Source: Ephydatia muelleri
Lineage: Eukaryota > Porifera > Demospongiae > Spongillida > Spongillidae
Direction of reading: 5' to 3'
Assembly: GCA_013339895.1 (NCBI GenBank)
Contig: JABACO010000018.1
Coordinates: 7,575,481-7,639,480, forward strand
Length of the DNA: 64,000 nucleotides
The notes under the pieces were generated by a model. The model was not told the DNA's origin, did no database searches, and worked only from the letters and a program-made list of their open reading frames with translations. Each line of letters begins with the position of its first letter. Position 1 is the first letter of the stretch. Both the position numbers and the translations under genes were made by a program. Below are positions 34,079 to 44,124 of the stretch, piece by piece.

Positions 34079-34874
34079 ATGCTATCCTTAAGTTGTAATT
34101 ATGCTTGAATGTGTTGCTACCATCGTCTGTCCCTTCTCTTTTCCTGACCATGCCCTTGACCTGATAGGGTGATTACAGTTATGGTGGATGGAATTTAATG
34201 ATATGTGTTTGAAAACCACATCTAAAAAAGGCAAGTTTTCCCTTAAAGGTCTCTAAAGAAGGGAATGTATTAGTACTAGCCGCCGTAGAGCGCATGCGTA
34301 TTTGGTGATAACTTGACACCTGAAGAGCCATGGCAACAAGCGAAACGTTACAAATTGTCTGGGCGAATCAGACTGTTGCCATAATGCGCGATACTCACAT
34401 TCCCGTTGTAGCTAAGTAACGTACAATCAGTACGTCAATTTTCAGATCATCTCACAAATACAACGCCTCACCTTGTAATGGATTGAATGATCTTCTGAGG
34501 TTTGATAAAATATTTCACCTTCATCTCTGCCACGGGTCTATTTCCATGCAGCTGTTCGTAGATAGGGTTACGTAGGTTCAGCCAGAGGGAGTCGCCGTTC
34601 TTATCCGTGTAGCGGAGACCGAAATAGTCTTTTTCGTGGATACCAAGCGACTTACATACCTATTCGTGAAGAGACGGTCGCAGTGAATTTTAGTACCAGA
34701 ATAAACAAAAAAAGTTTAGAAAGCGTGTTTCCGTTTCGCAAAACATAGCCGTACCTTATCGAGGCATTCTGAACCGATGGCCTTCTTCGAGAGAACCACC
34801 TCTTGGTCTAGAGAATCTAACCTCCGCACAATGCACGTCTTGGCCGGTATGTTCACTGTAGGCCTGCAAGTCAT
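32064..34874 (-). CDS. MYLIP: E3 ubiquitin ligase MYLIP/IDOL-like (FERM + RING) with tyrosine-rich linker
   Basis: Four exons (34874-34755, 34659-34472, 33987-33610, 33186-32064) join in phase to 602 aa; human MYLIP has about 445. The FERM domain shows IHEKDYFGLRYTDKNGDSLW (F1), KLKPSSNKAARLTALIAQVD and ELYGVELHHVTDSD (F2), and ALYRGITEFHTFFRRDSV (F3). The C-terminal C3HC4-type RING starts near residue 555 (CRSC...CPCGHTVCC...CIQC) and is the MYLIP type. In vertebrates MYLIP ubiquitinates lipoprotein receptors and myosin light chain. The extra length is a Ser/Pro-rich linker (about 320-550) with repeated SDTYV-like motifs: Tyr 418, 426, 453, 461, 464, 469 and 496. I infer an orthologue with an added docking segment. 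Confidence 0.9.
34030..34078. repeat. (TG)n microsatellite in MYLIP intron 2
   Basis: About 48 bp of TG repeats, shortly upstream of MYLIP exon 3 as read on the minus strand. Confidence 0.9.
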
Positions 34875-35014
34875 CGTTACGACTTGTACGCTACTATATA
34901 AACACAATTCAAAAATAAAAAAAATTGGCGAAAATGATACGAACGAGACTATTTTATATACAGGGTTCGCCTATGGCTTCGCTCGCGGCTGGACCACGCG
35001 CGCCGCCAAACAAA

Positions 35015-37725
35015 TCAAATATGCACGATTTGAACACCGATACATGTCGACAAATCCTGTTGCACGCCGGGACGGTGGCGGGCGGCGATCTTGCAGTATG
35101 TCCCTCCAACAGCCATTTTGGTCAGCCTTCCCGGGTTGATGCACACACATCCGCTTACCACCTGATAACGGAAAGGCAAAGACATGTGACCAACATGATC
35201 AAAACGGAGCAGGCAGGCAGGCCACACATTGCAACCTCTCATGTCATTACAAGACAGTTGAATGTTTGGTTGGGAAGATATTCAATCTCACAGTATAAAG
35301 AGACACTAAGTTTGCACTCGTGCATCGTGGTGGAACTGATTTAGAAGAGCTATCAGTTGCTACACTCCATGCAGCCAATAGTGACAGGATCACATTAGAT
35401 CACCAATACTCAGATCTGTCTTCCTATTCAGCACACTCTCTTGCACTGCCATCATGCAGCACACACACCTTGCCTTCATCTTTCCTTGGATTCTTTCAAG
35501 CAAACATTGCTCATGTATGAAATCACATTCCCCCCCCCCCCTCCCTCCAACCAACCAACCAGTCAAATGGTCCATTAAGTTGCAGTCTGGGCATTGCAGC
35601 TGACTGCCAGGTGACCACCACAGCCAATTCAACCACTGCCATCACAATTGTGGTGTTACAAAATTACATGCATTCCAAGGTCATTAGATGACAGATAAGC
35701 TGACTACACCACCCACAGACACACGTCACTCAAGAACTGCAACAATCTGATGCCACAGGATATGTGAGATGTCTCATTTCTCATGAAAAGGCTTCTATTG
35801 CACACTACTCAAGAGGTCATATTTTTACCTTTGCAAACGGCTTAAGATCCGACGGAAGAAACAGGATATCAGGCTTGACTGGTAACTCTAAACCCTGCTG
35901 CTGTGAAAGGTCCATGTTCACCCCTGTGTGATCAGCATCGCTTTCCGTGTTATTGAGCTGATTCTCACGCACGAAGGTTGGCTGGAGTGGGTAGTAGCTG
36001 CATGGAAATGGCAGCCCATTACAACACATCAACACGACCTAGACAGTCAACATCAGAAGCCCCACCTACCTCTGCTGTTTGAGAACATGTCCCACAAGTG
36101 TGGCCATCCTGTCCCCTGGGGCGCTGGGGGTGGAAAGAGATATAGTGAGGGTGACGAGTGGGGACTTGTGACTTGTGGAGATTAAAATGAAGGGAAAGGG
36201 GGGAGAGGATATAGCTTGCACACCCTCTAAACATGGTACGTGCAGACAGATGGAAGAGAACATCAGTCGAAGTGATTCCAACACAAAGACCATTGATGGC
36301 GAGAGTTGATGGATCAGATGCCATATGAAAACCCTGCCAATCAAGAGATCAACAAGGTCATATACTCATCTCGATAACCCTTTACAGGTTTAGTGAACTG
36401 GAAAGGAGGCTGAGGATAGACAGGATACTGGTGGTGGGCATCCTTTAGAGATGGCAGCATTACGATGCTTGTCTTTGTTCTGCAAAGTGGAGGAGGAAGT
36501 GAGTGGGCGGGGCATCAGCTAGTTATTTGCTCAACTGTTTAGCACACTCTGTTAGCACAGACAGAACCTTGTCCCTGAAGATATCCTCAAATGTAACATC
36601 CAAGTTACCATCCTGTGATGTGCACGTGTGTATGCATGCACGTAAGTTAGTGATGTCACTTACCTACAAAGGTGACATTTACCTTCACTAGGTCATGAGT
36701 GAGATCAACAAATGGCCCACACTGGAAAGAAACCCAATTAAATGCAAAACCCAATTAAATGCTACATTGAGCCTATGCTAACACGGATGAGTTCATGACA
36801 TGCTTGACCAATACGCACACATACACCCCCGTACACACATACACAAACACATATGCACACACACATTGCACACACACACACACAACACACACACACACAC
36901 ACACACACACCAATATAAGGACATCTGGCCTTTCTGTCACCACAATACGCATAAGCTGTTGGAGTGGCTCCATCTCGAGGTTATCTGATGTGGTGAATGG
37001 ACCAGCAGCCATAACCATAGTGAACTCTAAAGCACGAGGAGGAGTGGAGAGAGGGAGAGAGAGGGAGAGGGAGGGAAGAGAGGAGAAGAGGGAAGAGAGG
37101 GGAGAGGGAAAAAAGAGAGGGGAGTAGAGAGGGGAGTAAAGAGGGAAGTGGAGAGAAGAAGGAATGAAAAGAGGGGAGTGGAGAGAGGGAGTGAGAGTAG
37201 AAAATCAGTATGGAGGTGTGGCCATAACAGGAAGATCAATAGTGTGGAGGTGCAGTAAGGTGTGGCCTCTATTAGGGAGGTGTGGCCGTAATGGCAGCAC
37301 TACAAAAACAGTTAGCTACATACCTGAGAAGTTGCTTTTCTGAGGTAACGGTGGCAGAGTACCCTATGGGTGGGCAACACACACACACACACACACACAA
37401 CACCCCTTACTACACTTTCCTTATGATACGTGGTATCACCTACTTCATAGATGTTCGAAGGGATTAGCACACCACTGTACATATTGACCCCTTCCACCGC
37501 CACAACCTTTGTAGAAAGAAAGCTGCACCTCCGGTCAGCCTCAAAGCACCACGTCTTACTTGGCCAGGGAACAGGGAACAGGTTATCGAATCTGGCAAGT
37601 CCATCTTGACAGTGCATCCTCTGTTCCTCTTGGTGGGACCGTCCAGCAGACACGACTTGGCATTCAGCTGACCCTCTCCATCACACATGATCCGTCCAAC
37701 ATACACTGCAGTCTCCTGTGAAAGG

Positions 37726-37759
<34 letters not shown>

Positions 37760-38001
37760 ATGTGAGGGTGGAAGTGTGCACGTGTGTGAGGTGAAGGTGT
37801 GCACATGTGTCAGGTGAAGGTGAGCATGTGCATGAAGTGAAGGTGTGCACGTGTGTGAGGTGAAGGTGTACAGGGTATTCACTACCTACCTCTGAGGGCA
37901 TAGACAAGGGCTGCTGCCTGTCGGAGAGGCCATGAGCGTGGCATATTGCTGCACCAATCGCACTGATCCTATCAACCACAGCTAAAAAACGCACACACAC
38001 A

Positions 38002-38035
<34 letters not shown>

Positions 38036-38050
38036 AACACACACACACAA

Positions 38051-38081
<31 letters not shown>

Positions 38082-40014
38082 CAAATATACACACACACAG
38101 ATAGCAATATGATACAGTTGGAGAGAGGCAGTCTCACCCAATGCTTTCCCGGATGCTTTCTGGAACATATATTTGTACGGTTCTTTGATGGCAATATCTG
38201 CATTGTAATAACCGATGGACGAGGACACACCTGTCCCTCTCCACACACTAGGGATGACCTCTTCGTTCAACACACATGCCACATTCCCTGCGTTCTGCCT
38301 CTGGGAGTACTTCACACCTGGTGTCCCTGGCAACAGGCTGTGTGGAAAGGATTGGATGAGAGAGGAGGGGAGAGAGAGAAGGGGGGAGGGGAAGGGAAAG
38401 AGAAAAGGGGGGAGGGGAGGGAGAGAGGGGATGGGAGCGAGAGGGAAGGAAGAGAGGGAGAGGGTGGGAGATTGGAGAAATGGAGGGCACAGGGAGAGAG
38501 AGTAGAGGGAGAGAGGAGCATTTGTGCGCTACATGTACCTCGTACTGCTTGCAACAGTGGAGTCATGTGATGAGGGTGAGCGGACATGTGAAGCACCGTT
38601 GGATATGTGTCTGGCCTTGGAAACTGGTGTGGTAGGTGTGGTCTCTTCAAGCATCCGCTTCCCCTGGGCACAAAAGAGGGTGGAGCTAGATGAGAGTTAG
38701 GAACGTGAAAGATTGGGTAAGGAGGTAAGGTGTTGGTGGAGACTGGGTAAGGAGGTAAGGTGTTGGTGGAGATTGGGTAAGGAGGTAAGGTGTTGGTGGA
38801 GACTGGGTAAGGAGGTAAGGTGTTGGTGGAGATTGGGTAAGGAGGTAAGGTGTTGGTGGAGACTGGGTAAGGAGGTAAGGTGTTGGTGGAGACTGGGTAA
38901 GGAGGTAAGGTGTTGGTGGAGACTGGGTAAGGAGGTAAGGTGTTGGTGGAGACTGGGTAAGGAGGTAAGGTGTTGGTGGAGACTGGGTAAGGAGGTAAGG
39001 TGTTGGTGGAGACTGGGTAAGGAGGTAAGGTGTTGGTGGAGACTGGGTAAGGAGGTAAGGTGTTGGTGGAGACTGGGTAAGGAGGTAAGGTGTTGGTGGA
39101 GAATGTGTGGTTCTTGGGAGTGCAAGTTGGAGAGAAAGACATGAGAAGGTGTGTATTCCAAGCAATAGGGAAAGATTAATGGGAAAGGTGGGAGGGGCAT
39201 GTGGATACCAGTTTCTTCTTGTCCTCCTCATTAGAGGCGTACGTTCCAATGATGGCTGCATCCATATCCATGTCTGAAGCTATCCTGCTCATAAGGCATA
39301 CGTGTGCGTGTGTGTGTATGTGCATGTGGCGTGTGTGTGTGTGTGTTTGGGCGTGTGTGTGTGTGTGTGTTTGGGCGTGTGTGTGTGTGTGTGTTTGGGC
39401 GTGTGTGTGTGTGCGTGTGTGTGTGTGTGTGCATACATGAACGCATGCATTGTTGTGTAGTAATCATTTTTATTCCCCCCTCCGTTCACGCAGTACGTAT
39501 TGAGAGTTTGCACGTTGGTGTGTATGGGCGGAGGTGCGGGGGGGAGGGGGGGGGGGGAAGGGGTTATACAGTAGCCGTGCTGCGAGCATGAAGCTTACTC
39601 ACATGCGTGAAATGTCGTGTGTTCGAGGTGCAGCCCTGCTCCGACTCACGGGAGTGTGGTTCGCTAGAAGCCGGACTTTGGCTGTAGACTCCAGCTTCGC
39701 GTGGAAAGATATGTTAGGCTACGTCACCGACCATCACCAGAACTACCTGTGACTCCCATTTCTCCAAGCCTTCTTCCGTGACTTCTTGTACACAGCCGTG
39801 CTGCAGGGCAAAAGCCACCCATGAGTCACAAAGCAAATTAGGTTGGAGCGAGTATTTGGTACCAAGGTCTTGGACTGATTGATTAAAAAAAAATTCAAAG
39901 AGGTGATTTCACTACGCCAATACGATTTGCCTCTCTTTTACCCTTATTAACTAAGTCTGCTTTAATGCTGTATCCAAAAGCTTCGAATTCTGTAACCAAG
40001 TCAACATCAGACAT
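35015..40014 (-). CDS. POLA2: DNA polymerase alpha subunit B
   Basis: Regulatory B subunit of the polymerase alpha-primase complex that starts DNA synthesis. About 18 exons span 5 kb, running from [20 protein letters not shown] (40014) to the C-terminal exon ending at 35015 ([19 protein letters not shown]). In between are the family landmarks, in order: [14 protein letters not shown], an OB-fold region ([20 protein letters not shown]), [90 protein letters not shown], and [17 protein letters not shown] in the inactive phosphoesterase fold. Exon 11's donor is formed by the start of a (GT)n tract. The exon 1/2 join is off by one base: exon 1 ends AAGG before GTAAAA, where AAG would fit. Confidence 0.95.
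36795..36912. repeat. (CA)n-rich tract abutting a POLA2 splice donor
   Basis: CACACA-rich, interrupted by CAT. On the minus strand the run starts exactly at the donor (ATATTG then GTGTGTGTG). Confidence 0.9.
37037..37200. repeat. GA-rich low-complexity tract in a POLA2 intron
   Basis: About 160 bp of GAGAGG/GGGAAG purine repeats, a polypyrimidine tract on the coding strand. A similar one is at about 38350-38515. Confidence 0.9.
37985..38100. repeat. (CA)n microsatellite in a POLA2 intron
   Basis: About 115 bp of CACACA with periodic CAAA interruptions. A shorter (TG)n tract lies at about 37729-37759 in the next intron. Confidence 0.92.
38713..39106. repeat. 30-bp minisatellite, 13 copies, in a POLA2 intron
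   Basis: Near-perfect 30-bp tandem units reading GGGTAAGGAGGTAAGGTGTT plus GGTGGAGACT, with single A/T variants. The unit is divisible by three, so all six frames show long periodic open frames, but the array lies between two POLA2 exons. Confidence 0.97.
39305..39432. repeat. (TG)n with periodic TTTGGGC interruptions
   Basis: TG runs of about 20 bp broken three times by TTTGGGCG, so the tract is a higher-order array of about 27 bp in a POLA2 intron. Confidence 0.88.
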
Positions 40015-40113
40015 TTCTTATTTCCCGCCTGAAATATCGCGCGCGAACAGACAGGGAACTAGGTCGGCGCACGTGTTAGAAAATTTGCATAATTAGGTGT
40101 GCGCGCGTGGATC
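40015..40113. promoter_or_regulatory. Divergent promoter POLA2 / FAM210B with E2F site
   Basis: 99 bp between start codons. TTTCCCGCC, a perfect E2F core, lies at 40021-40029, only 6 bp from the POLA2 ATG, next to GCGCGCG. E2F control of POLA2 is known in vertebrates; its use here is inferred. Confidence 0.6.
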
Positions 40114-40773
40114 ATGTTGAGCAGGCTGTGCGTCCGTAATAGCACGTCACTAGCGAAACAGGTTGTACAGAGTCGTGCGAGGCAAGTCGCTTCAGCAACG
40201 TACCAGCAGCCGTGTGCCTGGCTGGATTTTTTGTCCCCGCACCACAAGCACGCATCGTACGTTGCAGGACGTTCCGCACGAGTAGTGAGATGCTCGCCCT
40301 TCTCCACAAACTCCGAAGGTGCTACGAAGGGTACAGAGCCCAAGGACACAGAGCCTAAAGCGTACACGGATGTCCCGAAGGAGGTAGAGCCCAAATCATA
40401 CATTCAGAAAGTGAAGAAGGTGCTGAAAGAATATGGAACGGTTGCAGTAGTATTTCATACTGCTGTAGCTCTCTGCTCATACGGCACGTGCTACCTTCTG
40501 GTAAAACAGTAAGCGTACCTTTGGTGTTACTTATTCTACTTGGATCACGTGATTTCTATTCATAGCGGCATGGACGTGGACAAAGTGCTTGAGTATCTCA
40601 ACGTGCACACCTATGCAGCCGCCAAGGGAGCGTCAACTGCTGCCATTGCTTATCTTCTCCACAAGGTGTTCCTTCCCGTAAGAGCCACCGCCACCATCGT
40701 GTGCGTACCGCTTATCGTGAAACAGCTGAGACTCAAAGGCTGGATGAAACCAGCTGCCAATCAGCCGAGGTAA
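40114..40773 (+). CDS. FAM210B: FAM210B-like mitochondrial DUF1279 protein
   Basis: Exons 40114-40508 and 40566-40773 join in phase to 200 aa. The first ~70 residues are Arg/Ser-rich with no acidic residues early on, fitting a mitochondrial presequence. A Glu/Pro/Lys-rich spacer follows (TEPKDTEPKAYTDVPKEVEP). The DUF1279 domain covers about 105-195: LKEYGTVAVVFHTAVALCSY, then GMDVDKVLEYL, AAKGASTAAIAYLLHKVFLP and IVCVPLIVKQLRLKGWMKP. The two hydrophobic segments are likely membrane helices. FAM210 proteins sit in the mitochondrial inner membrane and affect mitochondrial translation and erythroid iron use in vertebrates. FAM210A is the alternative. Confidence 0.88.
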
Positions 40774-40953
40774 CCCTCGGAAACTATGCCACTTCGCATT
40801 TCATTGTTAGACTCGATCTTGTTTTTTTCTGTTCTTTTATGTTGTTTTTTTTTTAATCATTTTCCTTGTGAAGAGCGCACTCTTAAAATATCGCCGCACT
40901 TCTAATATTTTTCATGTCCAATCGTTAATTAAAAGTTATCTGCACCCGTCGGA

Positions 40954-42032
40954 ATGCAACCGAGTTTTGACGTCGAGAAGCGCACATCTCTGGAGCGAGC
41001 GGACCTGAGTCGCAAAGGTGCTATTGACGATGCGATTGTGCCGCTTGTCGAACACATCAACTCGCAAGAAACGTGGTACACAACTAGTTCCTGCTCAGGT
41101 CGTGTCACTATCTACTGCCAGGTGAGAGAGCTTGGCCCTGTAAAGCCAATAGTGAGGTATAGTAATATTGCAGGACCCTCACAACTCCAAGAAAGGATGT
41201 CGCTGGATTCTCGTGTCGCACGTGTCATTAAAGACTCCAGATATAGTAATCGCGGCTCTAATCGATGCGCATCTAGTGTCACCGCCCCTCTCGTTTAGTG
41301 GTCGCTGCTAAACGCACCCGGATTACCGCCCGACGGATATGTATTCTTCAAATTCGAGCCGTTTATAATCCACGTGATGTGCAAGACGTTGGAGGCCGCC
41401 CAAAGCATAGTTATGTGCCGCATGCAGAGTGTGTATGCAGGCTGTGTCACGCCCAATTAAAGGTGGTCTTTAGCTTCAGGTAGCTGTAAGTTCGGGGTTC
41501 AGAAATTCCGGGATTACCGTTGGCAAGAGAGACCGCATTATGCTGGTGAGTTTGACGGATACTATAGCAGTGGGTGCGAGGTTCTTATACGTTGGTACGT
41601 TTATTCCATGCAGGCTGTGCGTAGTACCCACTCGTTGGAAGCTCCCGTTGCCTGCAATGGAAAGCTTCTGGTCGATGTAGATGTAAGTTCGAAGCAAGGC
41701 TGAGTTTACTGTTCACCATAGTTGCATGTGCTGCGTGCAGTACATCACCCATCTCGTTGAACTGGCCAATACGAAGATGGCAGAAAACTTACAGCGAATA
41801 GACAGGTAAGTCTGTCATCGTTTTGTACCAAAATAATGACTGGCATGGTGTGCACAGGTTCACAAAGCAGCTGACATGTCCTGATTGTAAGAAATCAAGG
41901 AAGGCAGAGGACTTGATACCAGTAAAGTCATATTCTAGTGCCCAACAGAATGTCGATAGACAACAGAAAGCTGAAGTTACACCTGACTACATGCTCCTTA
42001 CCGAGAATATTCTTCCTGATCTATTTGCTTAA
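40954..42032 (+). CDS. TYW3: tRNA wybutosine-synthesizing protein 3
   Basis: S-adenosylmethionine-dependent N4-methyltransferase step in making wybutosine at position 37 of tRNA-Phe. Exons: 40954-41121, 41174-41245, 41299 to about 41409, about 41482-41541, about 41614-41681, about 41740-41804, and 41860-42032. Landmarks are LERADLSRKGAIDDAI, TTSSCSGRVTIYCQ, KKGCRWILVSHVS, FFKFEPFIIHVMC, SSGFRNSGITVGKRDRIML, AVRSTHSLEAPVACNGKLLV and the last helix with MAENLQRIDRF. The 41246-41298 intron (53 bp) and the two joins around 41482 were chosen for phase and motif. The last exon's tail (from about KAEDLIPVKSYSS) is shared at the DNA level with a repeat copy near 48 kb. AATAAA 11 nt after the stop. 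Confidence 0.92.
41903..42004. repeat. Repeat-derived 3' end of TYW3
   Basis: About 100 bp of the last TYW3 exon (from GCAGAGGACTTG to ATGCTCCTTACCGA) is nearly identical to 47985-48066 plus 48319-48345. The sequence is therefore a dispersed element rather than ancestral TYW3 coding sequence. Confidence 0.8.
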
Positions 42033-42139
42033 AATTGTCAATAATAAAAAGACACTTTTACATTTGAATTTGCAGTCATGCAGTATTACAAACAGGAGAA
42101 AAGTTACATACATCGGACAACGGAGAAACGATAATAAGC

Positions 42140-42982
42140 TTATGCAGCGCTGGGTTCTGGTTGCGGGCAAGTTGAAGGCTGAGGTAACTTGTCTGCATTC
42201 TCCAGGATCCATGTATGCTTCAGCACTTCACTGAGTGGTAATCGCTTCTGAGGATCATGTTTTAGAAGCTGAGAAGTGGAAACAGTTGTGTAAATAAAAC
42301 AAGAACATACGTATGTATTAAAATGGCACCATGTAACACACCTTGGATATAAGGTCACGAGCACCTGGAGAGACGTGGCTTGGGAACTGCAGGTCAACCT
42401 ATTTAATAGTGAGGTACATTAATTCATATGTTACCATATGTTTTGTTTAGTATGAACCTTTGAGATTCTTTTGTGAGTCTCCTCTGATGTGGGTGCTTCA
42501 AATGGGGGTTTTCCCACCAGAAACTCATAGCAAAGCACGCCAAGACCCCACAGATCAACCTAGACAGGTTGTTTGGGTTTTCCAAGATGGAGATCTGCTC
42601 ACTGCACAACCAACCTTCTCATCGTGTCGTCGATTTTCAACCATTTCTGGGGGAAGGTAGTCAAGTGTTCCACAAAGTGTGCTCCGCCTGAGGTGATTGA
42701 GGATCACATTGGTGAGCCTGATAGAATGCAACCCCTGAGGTTACCTTGAAGAAGGAGCATGTACTGACCAGCCAAAGTCTGCTATTTTTAGATCCCCCTA
42801 AGTTGGCACAAGGTCACGTAATCAACAGTGTATTCACAGGTCCCTTCTTTTTACCTTCAAACTGACAAGCAGGTTTTCTGGCTTGATATCGCGATGAATC
42901 ACTTTCTTTGAATGGCAGTACATTAGAGCATCAGCCAGCTGGGCTATGTACTGAATTGTTCGTAAAGTGGCAGCTGTTATTT

Positions 42983-43026
<44 letters not shown>

Positions 43027-44050
43027 CGTGATTTACTGTAGCAGATCGCTTTTCAGTGAACTTTGTTTCCTTCTGTAGTTGTTTGTACAGTTCACCCTGG
43101 GGGGCATACTCCAAGATGAGATACACACGTATGCTGTCATAGAAGTAGCCATACAACCGAAGAATGTTCGGATGTCTGTGTGCACAAATGACAAGGATTA
43201 GTACAACGGTGGGAGTTTGAATAAATACGGTTCACCTCAAGTGGGACTGGATTTCAATTTCTCGGCGCAGTTGGTGTTCCACTTGTGCTTTCTGCAATTG
43301 TGACTTGAAAAGGACCTTTTATGAAAATTAAGGGGCAAACATTGAATTATCCGCAAGCTCAGAAACATACCTTGAGAGCGACCACAAATTTGGTTTTCTT
43401 TTCTCTGGCTAAATATACACTTCCAAACTTTCCTGCAAAAGACATAAACATGCATTACTTATTAAATTCACCCTGCTGAGCACTTACCTCTGCCAAGTGG
43501 TTTCCCAATGTCAAAGTCTTCTAGCGACCACCGCTTCTTTCTGCACAAGGGAAGGCGAGTAAAAACATGGCTTGTTCCACCACTTTTTTAATCCGCGTAC
43601 TCTGCTCCCGAATCATCCACCTTGGCTTCGTCGCCACCGAATCCCGCTGCAACAGTAGTGGCAGCGCTGGTGCTGGCTTGGGCCTGACTCTGTCCATCTA
43701 CATCCGCCAGGGGACGCGGTACTGCACCGAATAAGATCTGAGAGAGAACGAGGGAAAGAACTTTGGAATATGATTTTTTTTTTTTTGGGGGGGGGGATAA
43801 GCAAACGTACCTTGACAGGTTGCTTCATCTCCGTAATAGAATCACACTTCTGTGGAAGAGCTGTAACGAGACGCGGCATATCTGGTTGGCCTTCGCGGGT
43901 CGGGACGTTTTCTTTATCTAGACCACCTAGTTTAAGTTCTTTCACCTACATATTAAAAAAGACACGAAGATACAGCATGAACGGTTTAAATATCCCTAGC
44001 TGCCTTACCTGAGTAGTCAGGTTCTTGATACTCGGTGGGTGGTGGTCCAT
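42140..44050 (-). CDS. Aurora kinase
   Basis: Mitotic serine/threonine kinase. The N-terminal exons (44050-44009, 43945-43811, 43737-43601) are disordered and hold a KEN destruction box (DKENVP). Kinase exons then run in order with all motifs: [20 protein letters not shown] (P-loop), FVVALK (ATP lysine), [16 protein letters not shown] (helix C), [18 protein letters not shown] (hinge), [12 protein letters not shown] (catalytic loop), [13 protein letters not shown] (DFG), [16 protein letters not shown] (activation-loop Thr), [20 protein letters not shown] and [20 protein letters not shown]. The hinge has AurB-type GELYK while other parts match AurA (SHLR, EGARDLIS-like, KPPFEA), so it looks like a single pre-duplication Aurora. 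Its start is 74 bp from PABPN1's. One intron contains a (TG)n tract at 42987-43022. Confidence 0.95.
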
Positions 44051-44124
44051 CGTACGAATTTGAATTGAACCCCTCACGTTTACCACGCATGCGCAAGTGG
44101 TGACACGCAACTTTGTCTTCAGGT
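44051..44124. promoter_or_regulatory. Divergent promoter Aurora / PABPN1 with NRF1-like palindrome
   Basis: 74 bp between start codons on opposite strands. ACGCATGCGCA at 44085-44095 matches the NRF1 core, a common bidirectional-promoter factor in animals. No TATA box is seen. Confidence 0.55.

Noticed and set aside
38312-39261. Open frames up to 276 aa on both strands ([14 protein letters not shown] repeats)
   Set aside because: The 30-bp tandem unit is divisible by three, which keeps every frame open; the array lies within a POLA2 intron.
40954-41298. TYW3 exon reading through 41246-41298 without an intron
   Set aside because: That frame stops before the KFEPF motif. Removing the 53-bp GTAATC...TTTAG segment keeps phase and joins the conserved parts.
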